This document shows, one piece after another, positions 44,042 to 54,531 of a stretch of 64,000 nucleotides of DNA. The DNA lies in contig JBANSL010000013.1 in assembly GCA_037127255.1 (NCBI GenBank), forward strand, positions 56,073,688 to 56,137,687, given 5' to 3'. This stretch comes from Persicaria tinctoria (taxonomy: Eukaryota; Streptophyta; Magnoliopsida; Caryophyllales; Polygonaceae). Below the pieces are notes generated by a model. The model did not search any database. It was given only the letters and a program-made list of their open reading frames with translations, and was not told where the DNA came from. The position numbers and the translations under genes were made by a program. Every line of letters starts with the position of its first letter. Position 1 is the stretch's first letter.

Positions 44042-47000
44042 GGGGGTCCCTGCAGAGATAGAGTGCATTTTGACTGTCAATGTGTAAGACAGAAGTGTAG
44101 TGCTTCCTCTCTATCTCCTTAAGGATACCTTGCAGCCAGATGGCCTCCTTGCAGGCCTCTGTAGCTGCTATGTACTCAGCTTCAGTGGATGAGAGAGCAA
44201 CAATGGGTTGCTGATGGGATTTCCAGGAAACACAATTGCCGGCCCATATATACACATACGAGGTAATAGATTTCCTGGTATCCTTGTTAGAAGCATAATC
44301 AGCATCCACAAAGCCATGTAAGTTATAAGAGGAGGAGTGTTCAGCATATAACAAAGACAGATTAGCTGTTCCAAGCAAGTATCTTAACAGATATTTCATA
44401 GACACCCAGTGTTTCTCAGCTGGTTCAGACATGAACCTACTGAGAGTGTTAATAGCAAATGCAAGATCAGGACGAGTATAAATCATAGAGTACATCACTG
44501 AACCTACAGTAGCATCATAAGGAATGGATTTCATAATATTCAACTCAGCAACAGACAATTTTCCTTTTATTTTAGTGAGATTAAGATGAGCACCTAAAGG
44601 AATATTGTTAATCTTATCACCAGAAATATGAAATCTTTCAAGAACCTTATGCACATAGTCACACTGATGCAACCATAACTTCTTATGCTTCCTATCTCTT
44701 ATAATAGACATGCCTAAAATCTTTTTAGCAATGCCTAAATCTTTCATGTCAAAATGCTTTTGTAAGTTCCTTTTAATATCATGAATAGCATCAATAGATT
44801 TAGAAATCAGCAAGATGTCATCCACATATAAAAGCACATAAAGCACATGACTCCTATTGACACCCTTAAAGTATAAACAGGTATCAAATTTGCTACTTTT
44901 AAACCTTAGACTGAACCTCATGCACTTGTCAAATTTGATATTCCATTGTCTAGGTGACTGTTTCAAACCATAGATGGATTTATTTAACAAGCAAGCATGA
45001 TTAGGATGCACATAATCAATGAAGCCCTTAGGCTGTCTCATATAAATTATCTCATCCAAGTCACCATGAAGAAAAGATGTCTTAACATCCATTTGTTCTA
45101 ATTCAAAATCATAAACAGCAGTCATGCCAAGCAACAATCTCAAGGTTTTATATTTCACAATAGGGGCAAATATTTCATTGTAATCCTCACCCTCTCTTTG
45201 GGTAAAACCTTTAGCAACCAACCTAGCTTTATATCTAGGGGGGTCAGACTTAGAAATGTCATCTTTAAGTTTGTAGATCCATTTACAATCAATTAATCTA
45301 GCACTCACAAGTTTAGGCACCAAAGTCCAGGTTTTATTCACCCTCATAGATTCTATCTCATCATTCATAGCATGTTTCCATTTAGCAGAGTGAATACATT
45401 TCATAGCTTGTTCATAAGTTTCAGGAGTAAAGATCTTCACAACATCAGAATCTAAGCAAGCAAACTCAACAATGTTATTAATGAACCTTTTATTTGGTAT
45501 AACAGTCCTAGGACTCCTATCCCTAGTCAACTGCCAATTAGTCAAGTCATGCCCTTCAGTGGCTGAAGAACTAGAGGTACCAGAACCAGACACAGGCACA
45601 GAGATAACAACATCATCCTCATTCATAGAAATAGGAGAAGTAGAAGAGGAATTAGGTTCATTATTTGCTCCCCCACCCAATTGGTGAGGTTGCACAACAT
45701 CAATTTGCATATTATCAGAAACAGTAGCATCATCAGAAGTAGACAGAGATGAATCATGAGCAGAGAGAGTAGAGGAAGAAGAGGGAGAGTAGGTACTGTC
45801 AAACTCATCATCTGAATCAACATCATTGTGCTTAGGCACAAAGAATTGATCCTCTTGTACCTGCAAGTTAGCATCTGAAATAACAGGAGAAGCTTTCTTA
45901 AAGTGAAATTCATGCTCATTGATAAAGACATTCCTACTCACAATAGTTTTATAAACACCAGGTTGGACAAGAAGCAACTTATAACCCTTAACCCCTTCAG
46001 GATAACCCAATAAAACACATTTTTGAGACCTAGGATTAAGCTTACCTTGGTTAACATAAGAAAACACAGTGCAACCAAAAGGTTTAATGTGGTCTAAGTT
46101 TGGTTTTCTTTTAGTCCATAACTCATAAGGAGTTTTAAAATCAATAACAGAGGAAGGAGTCCTATTTATCAAGTAAGCAGCAGTCACAACAGCTTCACCC
46201 CACAAGCAATGTTTCAAACCAGAAGATATAAGCATGCATATAGCTTTTTCAAGGAGAGTCCTGTTCATCCTCTCAGGATTACCATTCTGCTGGGGAGTTC
46301 CAGGAATGGTTAAGTGTCTCTTAATACCATTAGACTTGCAGTACTCATTGAACAAAGAATTACAAAACTCAAGGCCATTATCAGTTTTTAAACATTTAAC
46401 AGTCATGCCAGTTTCATTTTCAACTCCAATTTTCCAGTTCTTAAAGGTTTCAAATGCCTCATCTTTAGTTTTAAGCAAATAGACCCAGACCTTCCTACTG
46501 TAGTGATCAGTGAGAGACATAAAATATCTCTTATGACCTACAGTAGGAACAGGAGAGGGTCCCCACAAATCAGAATGAATATATTCAAGAGGTGCAGCAG
46601 CAACATAAGATGAATGCTTAAAACCTTTTCTAGCATGCTTTCCTAGGATACAATTTTCACAGAGATCAATCATGCAAGGTTTGGAGTTGATAATGCCAGT
46701 TTTATAAAGGTGTTCTAAGCCTTTATTGCCTATGTGACCCAATCTATTATGCCACAACATAGTGTCATGCAAAGACATAGTATGCACAAAAGCAGTAAAG
46801 GCAGAAGCAGGATAATTCACAACAGGAGTAGCCAACACTTCATAAAGACCTTTCTTTCTAAAGCATTTAATGACAGGCTTCCCATTTTTAGAAATAATCC
46901 TAACACCATTTGAACTAGTCATATCATAGTGTAATTCTTCAAAAGCACTTTCAGAAAGCAAGTTTCTCCTTAAATCAGGAACCCATTTAACATCCTTAAC

Positions 47001-48068
47001 AATTCTAATCACATTATCAAACATTTTTAAAGCAACAGATCCAACACCTTTAATTTTAAGAATAGAGTGATCACCCAGCATAACAGTACCAGCATCAAAA
47101 CATTTAAGATCAAAGAACCAAGATTTATGAAAGGTAGCATGCATGGTACACCCAGAATCCAAAATCCAAGTAGTAGAATCAGTGTCACTTAATAATGCAA
47201 GAACTTCACGAGTAACATAAGGATGGGATTCACAAACAGCAGACACATTAGGTTTCTTACCAGCTTTAATATCCCTTTTCTTTTTAAAACAATGCTTCTC
47301 AAGATGACCAGTTTTATTGCAGTAAGTACATAAAAGATGAGATTTATCAGGTTTTTCACCACTGGATTTGTCAGAAGACACAGAATCAGATTTATTGTCT
47401 TTATTTTCCTGTTGCTTATTTTTCTTATTGCCTTTGTACTTAGACTTCACCATAAGAACCTCATCTTTATTTTCAGGTTTAGGGTCAGTCTTATTACCAT
47501 TCACAGTTTTAAACACTTTCAGATTTTCATTTTTCTGTATGATAGAATCAATAAGCTCCTTTTGAGTCAACTTATTAGTACCATGCTGAACAACATCAAC
47601 AAAAGTAGTAAACTGAGCATGCAAAGAATTAAGAACCAAAACACACAATTGAGTCTCATCAACTTTGTCACCACATCTTTCCAAATCTTGGGTAATAGCC
47701 AAGAATCTGTCAAGATTATCAGCAAGAGTGCAAGTAGTAGACATTTTGTAATTGAAAAGTTTGTTGAAGAGATTTACCCTACTTGGTAGTGATTTTACCA
47801 AGTATAATTCCTCCAACCTTTTCCAGAGCTTTTCAGTAGTTGTGCAAGTAAGAACTTGCCTAGCCACCTCATCTGAGAGTCTCAACATAATCTCACTTTG
47901 TGCTATTTTATCAAGACGTTTTAGATCCTTCTTCTTGTCTTCTTCGACAACTTCGCCAGTGACCACTTCATAGCAGTTTTCTTTGATTAATATGGCCTTC
48001 ATTTTCACCTGCCACATAGCAAAGTCAGTAGTGCCATTGAAGGGTTTTAAACGATAGGATTCATCCAT
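44031..48068 (-). CDS. Copia D gag-pol polyprotein, broken near its end
   Basis: From the Met of MDESYRLKPFNGTTDFAMW (48068), preferred over an upstream Met because this is where similarity to copia gag begins. Approximate residues: gag UBN2 1-200; CCHC knuckle CTYCNKTGHLEKHC 246-260; protease WILDSGCTMHAT near 300; GAG-pre-integrase zinc region 440-476; integrase Asp of SDLWGP near 500, Asp of KTDNGLEF near 562 and Glu of GNPERMNRT near 597; RT from NKTWTLVP near 915 with LLYVDDILLIS near 1080; RNase H DADYASN near 1256 and SSTEAEYIAA near 1298. It stops about 60 residues early. It would give capsid, maturation, integration and cDNA synthesis. The catalytic residues I can see are all present. 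Confidence 0.92.
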   Translation of the reverse strand: MDESYRLKPFNGTTDFAMWQVKMKAILIKENCYEVVTGEVVEEDKKKDLKRLDKIAQSEIMLRLSDEVARQVLTCTTTEKLWKRLEELYLVKSLPSRVNLFNKLFNYKMSTTCTLADNLDRFLAITQDLERCGDKVDETQLCVLVLNSLHAQFTTFVDVVQHGTNKLTQKELIDSIIQKNENLKVFKTVNGNKTDPKPENKDEVLMVKSKYKGNKKNKQQENKDNKSDSVSSDKSSGEKPDKSHLLCTYCNKTGHLEKHCFKKKRDIKAGKKPNVSAVCESHPYVTREVLALLSDTDSTTWILDSGCTMHATFHKSWFFDLKCFDAGTVMLGDHSILKIKGVGSVALKMFDNVIRIVKDVKWVPDLRRNLLSESAFEELHYDMTSSNGVRIISKNGKPVIKCFRKKGLYEVLATPVVNYPASAFTAFVHTMSLHDTMLWHNRLGHIGNKGLEHLYKTGIINSKPCMIDLCENCILGKHARKGFKHSSYVAAAPLEYIHSDLWGPSPVPTVGHKRYFMSLTDHYSRKVWVYLLKTKDEAFETFKNWKIGVENETGMTVKCLKTDNGLEFCNSLFNEYCKSNGIKRHLTIPGTPQQNGNPERMNRTLLEKAICMLISSGLKHCLWGEAVVTAAYLINRTPSSVIDFKTPYELWTKRKPNLDHIKPFGCTVFSYVNQGKLNPRSQKCVLLGYPEGVKGYKLLLVQPGVYKTIVSRNVFINEHEFHFKKASPVISDANLQVQEDQFFVPKHNDVDSDDEFDSTYSPSSSSTLSAHDSSLSTSDDATVSDNMQIDVVQPHQLGGGANNEPNSSSTSPISMNEDDVVISVPVSGSGTSSSSATEGHDLTNWQLTRDRSPRTVIPNKRFINNIVEFACLDSDVVKIFTPETYEQAMKCIHSAKWKHAMNDEIESMRVNKTWTLVPKLVSARLIDCKWIYKLKDDISKSDPPRYKARLVAKGFTQREGEDYNEIFAPIVKYKTLRLLLGMTAVYDFELEQMDVKTSFLHGDLDEIIYMRQPKGFIDYVHPNHACLLNKSIYGLKQSPRQWNIKFDKCMRFSLRFKSSKFDTCLYFKGVNRSHVLYVLLYVDDILLISKSIDAIHDIKRNLQKHFDMKDLGIAKKILGMSIIRDRKHKKLWLHQCDYVHKVLERFHISGDKINNIPLGAHLNLTKIKGKLSVAELNIMKSIPYDATVGSVMYSMIYTRPDLAFAINTLSRFMSEPAEKHWVSMKYLLRYLLGTANLSLLYAEHSSSYNLHGFVDADYASNKDTRKSITSYVYIWAGNCVSWKSHQQPIVALSSTEAEYIAATEACKEAIWLQGILKEIERKHYTSVLHIDSQNALYLCRDPHVP

Positions 48069-48170
48069 GTTTATAGTTAAGAACTTAAAAAACTTAACAA
48101 AACACAGTAAATCAAGCAAGAGATTCAAGAAAACCTTGAACCTAAGAGCAGAGCACAAAATCACACACAC

Positions 48171-48324
48171 ACAAGCCTAGATCTAAACAAACAAGGCGTG
48201 GTATGTCACGTAAGGGGGGTTCAACACCAGCGATGTCGCCTTTTAGGTCTGTCCGAGGCCTTACGTCCAGTCTCTATCCCTAGAACTCAAGAATGAGCCA
48301 GGAAATCGAGAGCGGGACACTCAA
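48171..48324 (-). other. Leader of copia D between primer site and gag
   Basis: Untranslated leader on the minus strand. No structure stands out by eye beyond short inverted repeats. Confidence 0.6.
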
Positions 48325-48336
48325 GCTCTGATACCA
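48325..48336 (-). other. Primer-binding site of copia D
   Basis: TGGTATCAGAGC on the minus strand, two bases inside the LTR. Confidence 0.94.
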
Positions 48337-48338
48337 CT

Positions 48339-49303
48339 TGTTGAAAACCGAGATTCGATATAACGAAAGTGATTTATGCGGAAGCGAGAGATAAAGAACG
48401 AGAAACTCAAACAAGACATGCAAGAACAACACCAGAGTTTTACGAGGTTCGACAAAAGATGCCTACGTCCTCGGGGTCTCAAGAAGCGGCCGAATCCACT
48501 AAGTAATTGTTCAACAGAGGGTTACAATCAAGCAATGCAAAGATAAACCCTAGATCTAGCATGTACGAGTTTCAGAGATACAAAGAGAAGAAGATCCCCT
48601 TGTGTGAGATGATCGGAGTTCGAAGATCGCTTCGAAACTCCCAAACCCTAGATCTCCAGACGTGAGACAAGCGACAACCAAAGCCAGGAGCTTAGCTGCG
48701 CCACCACTAGAAGATCACCGAGATCAGCCAACGCCTTCGTCTTCACAATCGTCGGGGAGGAGCCAGGAACAAACCCTAGAAACCCTAGAAACCCTTTGAG
48801 AGCGTTTGAGAAGAGACGGAGGAGAGAGAGAGCTGAACTGAGGATCCAGAAGCTGCTAGCGAGCTTAAATATCTAGGTCATCGGATCTCAAGTGAAGCCA
48901 AGGCCAAAACGCAACGCTTCACTCCAATGGACCAGGCCGCCAAGCTCACTCCAGCCTGAGAGATCCTTGGGCTTGGAAATGGGCCTAAAGCCCACATATC
49001 CGGGTAAGACTTCTTCCATACATATATCATACATATTATACATACATTATATACCATAGGTTATACATTATACTCCACAAGTGTTCATTAGACTCGTTAG
49101 AGGATCAAGTCGATTTCTCGACTCAATACGACTCAGTCGAGTCTAACTATAACTGTGCATCCATGTATATATACCTAAGTATATAATATATGTTATATGC
49201 ATACTCATCATACACTCATATATGATTACAAGCACATAACAATATTACATGTAACACATATGAAAGCAAGACATAGGGAAATATAACACATAGCATTACA
49301 ACA
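48339..49303 (-). repeat. 5' LTR of copia D
   Basis: 965 bp, aligned end to end with 42791-43751. The conserved block is at 48442-48475. Confidence 0.95.
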
Positions 49304-49308
49304 CACTG
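49304..49308. repeat. Target-site duplication CACTG, right of copia D
   Basis: Matches 42786-42790. Confidence 0.94.
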
Positions 49309-50274
49309 ACTGCAAAAGTATAAAAGAATTCCACTTTCACCACTACCAAAAGAAAAAATCAAGTATAGCTTATATATTTAACAACAGATGACTAGTATAA
49401 ATGGTAATCATAGAAAGTTACCTAATTATCTTCCGATAGCAAAGCCGAACCCTTTAGACATGAGCAAGGGTCAAGGGTGGACCCGGACCCGACGGGTTTT
49501 GACCTGGCGGGAACCCAAAGGAAGAGGAATTTAACATTATAAAATAATGGAGCCATCCCAAGAGATCCCAATTTCCTACTATCTATGCAATCACACATCA
49601 AATACTCGCCGCTCCTTGCTCAACTGTAGCTGTGGAGCAACGTTTTAGCTAATATATGGTCAAATATTAAGTGAGAAGAGATCGAGACTCATGCCCGAGA
49701 CGCCAGAAGGTCAAATTTTCCTAAAAGAATGGAAAAGGGCGGAGATGAGGACTCAAAAGAAAGACAACTTAATCGAGTCAGACCTGACAAGGAGCTCGAC
49801 GATGGAACAATGGTCGGGAGCTCAGATGTAGAGCAATGTGAAGAGTCCTATCATGGGGTAAGGTAAGTGGGGATTAGAACAAAGGTAAAGAATTACTTGA
49901 TCGAGCTTTTGTAAAGACTAGAAATATTTAAATAATATTTTAAAGTGAATAAAAATTGGATTTTCAAAATTTTTGAGAAATTCCGTCCTTTAGCTATCAG
50001 ATTTTTTTTAATATCCTAAAATAAGTTCCAACATGATTTAATGGTTTTTCCGATGGATTTCATTCCCGTTACTTTAACTTTAGATTTTGAAATATGATCG
50101 AGATCTTAACGGATTAAATATTTCGGCCTTGAAAATTCGTTTTGAAATTTAGAATCAGGATTTGGGTTGAGTGGTTGATTGTCAGGATTTAAATTTCGGG
50201 TATTTAAATTGGGTCATTGGGATCACTTCTCTCTCTCTCTCTCTCTCTCTCATTTTGAAATCCAAACAAACACG
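49309..50274. other. Unassigned spacer
   Basis: It contains a GACCCGGACCCGACGGGTTT segment near 49480-49500, related to 16470-16560, and a (CT)n tract at about 50227-50251. No credible gene. Confidence 0.45.
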
Positions 50275-52058
50275 TGATGTGCTTATATTTGACCATGTTT
50301 TGTGCTTACTTTTGTGTAGTTTATGTTTATTTCAAGATATGGAGGTCTACATAAGTTTTGGTATTATTTCGCAAGATTTGGGAACAATTTGGAGCAATTG
50401 CAAGAAAAAGAGGAATGAGCTGAGAAGAACTTGATGTCGATTAGAGGCACTCGACGTCGACTACAAATGTTGAAGAAAATGGCTAAGTGTTGAGAAGCAA
50501 AGCTACTGAAATTGAGTGAAGAATGGTCAAAATTTATCCCTTGAATCGACTAGTGATCAACCTCGACCACCTGAAAGAGCCCTAGACATCGACTGCAATG
50601 CTCGATGTCGAACTAAAGATGATAACCATGTTGGGGCTAAGAACAAGGAACACATGTCGAGCAGTCCACCCGAGGTCAATAAAAGATGAAGAGCCATCGA
50701 TGTGGGCTGCTTCACTCGACGTCAACAGAAGATCACGCGCGCGCGCCTGCAGAGTTGAGCGGATTAGTCCGAATCTTTTGAGACTTACCATATGCGAGAT
50801 CTTCACTTATCTTACATCTTTAGATAGAATATTTTCCTCTGGGTATTTTCCTTTTACCCATAGGTAATTTTAGACTTTATATATTTTGTTATAATATTTT
50901 CTTAGGAGGCAAGTTTAGGTTTTCTTTAAACAAACCCATTAGGGCTAGGGTTTGAAATATCCCGCACTTGAGAATCAAGCTATAGAGTTAGAGATAGGTG
51001 GACGGGGATAGAGAAAGAATTGGAGACGATTGGTTGTAAGTTTAGTAACATTATATTAATTCAAGTTATTTTCCATGTTTATGAGGATGTTCTTTGCGAT
51101 GATGAGTGAGTAGTCGTTTTACTTTTAGGGTCGGGGTGAGCCCGACAATATTCATGTATGTAAGCTTGAATATATGATACTTTTATGTGTTTATCATCTT
51201 TTATCACGTGCTTAATCTTTTGCGAAAGTTGAGGACGATTTCTTGTTTGCAATTATGAAGCTAAAGTAAATTAATTGTGAATTGGGATAGTAATTAGGAT
51301 TGATTTGCAAAAGTGCATTAAACCCTTATTTTGAAAAGATAGAAACAAATAGGTTTTTATGCGAGAGCCTCTATAATCTATTTGTTGATTGCGAAAGCTA
51401 CCTTGTGATGATAAAAGCATGATTTTTCTATGATTCTTAGCATGTATGGTTATTCTCGTGGTAAACCCTAACCTTGGAAGCTTTTAGTTATATTTTTGAA
51501 ACACTACCTTTATGTGTGTTGAGTGATACAAAAACCTTTTGATATTTCTGATCATTACTTCTTAACCATCATATCATTCTTCGACCTTTTTTGTCGATAA
51601 AAGTTACCAGTTTTACGTTCATGTGCTCGATAGCGACTGCTCTACAGTCAACATTGACTGCTTTTGTGTATCTTTTGTTCAGTTCACGGTTTTCTATGTC
51701 GACTACGTGTTGGACTTACTCGACATCGACACTGCTCTAGTCAACATCGATTGCTTGTTTTTATGATTCCAGGTTGTGCTCAACACTGAGGATTCTGAAC
51801 CTGTTGCCACTGAAGAGATTGACTGCCCCAGCCGACATTGACCACTCTGTAGTAGACGCTGAGGACTTTTGGTCGATACAGAGAACGTTTAGTGGACTAT
51901 TTTGGTGAGCGCTGACTTGCCTTTTCGTGGATCGATCCTGATTCCCTTACACTACAGTTGGGGAGTCTTGTAATTTTATTTGCTAGGCTTTAGTTTTTTT
52001 CATAGTTCATACTTATATTCATATTTATTTGTATAATCAATTCTCCCCTACGTCAACA
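50275..52058 (+). repeat. T-family LTR, probably solo and older
   Basis: It starts TGATGTGCTTATATTTGACC, like the T-family LTR start, and shares GGAGGTCTACATAAG, a TCGA-type cluster (about 50435-50740), a TATA-like stretch near 50880, a second cluster (51625-51880) and the end segment GTGGATCGATCC...GGGGAGTCTTGTA. The end is CTACGTCAACA. Flanks ACACG and ACACC are nearly a duplication if the end is put at 52055. No internal region follows. Confidence 0.72.
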
Positions 52059-52400
52059 CCCAAATATCTCACATTTTCTCCCCCATTGTTGAAACAAAAC
52101 ACCTCCATAAATCTTCTTGTTCTTGAGTTCTCTAAGCCAAAAGACCACCAAATCCACCCTATCTCCTTCCTTCTCGTGTTCGTTCTCAAGAAGAAGCCAT
52201 CAGATCCTCCTTTGGCATCATTAATTGCATTACAAAAGCCTAGATTTTGTTCACCGTGGGCTCGTCATGGAGTCGCCGCCGCGAAATGGTCCAACATCAC
52301 TCCCCTGATCTTGGTTCATAGTCGGTGAGCGCTTGTCCTGTTTTCTCTCGCTTCCAATCTCCATAAAGCTTCACCTTCTTAGGTTGCATCGCATAAACCT
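52059..52400. other. Spacer between T-family LTR and copia B
   Basis: Pyrimidine-rich, with one open frame (52029-52328) of no recognisable family and a possible splice donor near 52322. It could be a promoter-proximal host fragment, but nothing confirms that. Confidence 0.35.
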
Positions 52401-53451
52401 TGATAACTCCACTCCCTTGATGACAATCAGAATAAGTTTCAAAGGCTTTGATACACTGGTTGTGTCAAAGGTCTTGAAGCTACAGTTGTGTTGATGAAAC
52501 ACAAAACCTGTACTTTATTATATTATGTCCGAATATTATTATATGTTATTATATGCTTCTAGATATTATTCTATATATACTAACATTTCATGAAGCTTTT
52601 CGAATCATATTTTCTTCCTAGAGCTGAATAACGTGGAGAATAAAATCGAAGATCATGGCTTCAAAGTTTCCAAGAATAGAAGATCGTGAAGAACCCATCT
52701 TAAGCCATGATCTGCTATAGGCATTGGTGGAGATCCTTAGGCGCCGATTTGTTCATTATAAAGAAGAGGAAGAAAGGAAGACAGCAACACAATCGTTGAA
52801 CACAAGCTTTCATACACTCAAGCCTTCAAGTCAAATATGTCTTCTTCGTGTGCTCTCTGCTAGTTCTTAAGAGTCATTTATTTCGTTTCAAAGCATTTGA
52901 GAGTTACACAGTGAGCTTATAGGATATATTTCGAGTGACTGTTATACTCAAGAGTTTGTAACTCACGAAGTGAACACTAGGCGATTGATTCACTAAGTGT
53001 AAGAGGATTGTACTAGATAGCTGAGAGAGGTGGGGCTCTTCTAGATTGGTCTAGGACTCCAAGGGAACGTGAGTTGACTAGATTTCAATTGTATAGGAGA
53101 GATGCTTCTCGGTGAGCTATTAGGATCTTAAGTCTTGTGAATCAATAAAAGTCGGTTTAATCCTAGGGTTGTGGAAGAACCCTAGGCGGGGACGTAGGCC
53201 AAGTTCGTGCCGAACCTCGTAAACAATTCATTGCGTCCTTTACTTATCGCTTTACCATATTTCCGCACTCTTTTAGAATTGTATAACTTGTTTGTGATTC
53301 AGGTTTCCAGAGAAAAGATTAAGTCTAATCTCAAAGGGTTTTGTGATCATTTCAAAAGTCTTGAGATTATCTGCGAAAAACCGACATACTCTATTCAACC
53401 CCCCTTCTAGAGTATTTCTATATTACTTTGTTATACATTATCGAACCTTCA
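52401..53451 (+). repeat. 5' LTR of copia B
   Basis: 1051 bp, from TGATAACTCC to CCTTCA. The left limit is where similarity to the A LTR ends. It carries the GGGGACGTAGGC...GCCGAACCTCGT block at 53186-53220. Confidence 0.88.
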
Positions 53452-53453
53452 AT

Positions 53454-53465
53454 TGGTATCAAAGC
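53454..53465 (+). other. Primer-binding site of copia B
   Basis: TGGTATCAAAGC, one base different from the canonical TGGTATCAGAGC seen in A and D. Confidence 0.9.
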
Positions 53466-53502
53466 TTTACTCACTGCTTTCGATCTAACAATCTTGTGAG
53501 TT

Positions 53503-54531
53503 TTGATCATGTCTGGTGAAGCAAGCGAAGGATTTGCACAAGGAAGGTCTACCAGTAGACCACCACTCTTTGTTGGAAACAACTTTGTCCATTGGAGATC
53601 ATTGATGAAGATGTTCATTATAGATCAAGATCTAGAACTTTGGAACATTATAGAGAATGGTCCGAAGGTTCCAGTGAAAGACGGACCAAATGGAACCAAG
53701 ATTGCAAAGACTGAGGCTGAATACAACCAAGCGGATCTTGAAGTCGTCTCCAAAAACTACAGGGCTATTAACTTAGTTTATTGTGGTCTTAGCACTGATG
53801 AGTTTAACCGTATTTCATCTTGTAGGTCAGCTAAAGAGATTTGGGACAAGCTGGTTGTCACATACGAAGGAACTAGCCAAGTGAAAGACACCAAGATCAA
53901 CATCTTCCTTCGAAAGTATGAACTTTTTAAAATGAAGCCTGATGAGTCTATTAAGACCATGTTCACACGGTTCACAGAGATCACCAACAACCTTGACTCT
54001 CTCGGCATGATCTTTAAGAACGTTGAGAAAGTGAGGAAGATATTGAGGTGCCTCCCAAAAGACAAATGGGGCACTAAAGTGATAGCCATAGAAGAAGCCC
54101 AAGATCTCACCACTCTGCCCCTTGATGACTTGCTTGGGAAGCTGATCACACATGAGATGATTCTCAATGAAGACGATGGAGAACTTCCAACAAGCACTAA
54201 GAACATGGCACTCAAGTCTAAGAAGGATGAGCCGAAAGATGTGTCTGATTCTGAAGATGAGGATGACGATAAGGATGATTCTTTTGCTCTTATCACAAGA
54301 GGCCTTTCTCGAATCCTCAAAATGAAGAAGCAATTCAACAACAAGGATGGATTAGAGTCTTCTAAATTTCGAGGTAAGTCTCAATACAACAAATATGACA
54401 AGAAGACTAAACCTTTGTCTTGTTTTGAATGTGGTGAAACAGACCATCTTGTGAAAGACTGCCCTCAAAAGACGAAGAGCCAGTCCAAGAAAGGTGATAG
54501 ATGGAAAAACAAAGCCATGGTGGCAACTTGA
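53503..54531 (+). pseudogene. Copia B gag
   Basis: 342 open codons from Met at 53503 (MSGEASEGFAQGRSTSRPP starts at 53509). The UBN2-type capsid region has RPPLFVGNNFVHWRSLMKMF, then DKLVVTYEGTSQVKDTK and FTRFTEITNNLDSL. An acidic stretch (DSEDEDDDKDD) and the knuckle CFECGETDHLVKDC follow at about 54418-54460. It stops at 54531, shortly after the knuckle, where A stays open. It is the best preserved gag of this family here and shows what A lost by frame breaks. Confidence 0.88.

Larger units (their letters stand above)
42791..49303 (-). mobile_element. Copia element D (6513 bp), nearly intact
   Basis: LTRs of 961 and 965 bp, a perfect CACTG duplication, a tRNA-Met primer site (48325-48336), a polypurine tract (43752-43762) and a single gag-pol frame in copia order, all on the minus strand. 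By eye the LTRs differ at about 30 positions plus one 4-base indel, near 3 percent. One visible frameshift near the end of RNase H is the only obvious coding damage. Confidence 0.95.

Noticed and set aside
52418..53451. LTR of copia B starting at TGATGACAATC
   Set aside because: Similarity to the LTR of A continues 17 bases further out to TGATAACTCC, and the apparent shared flank TCCCT is then part of the LTR. The start was moved to 52401 and the A end to 14127.
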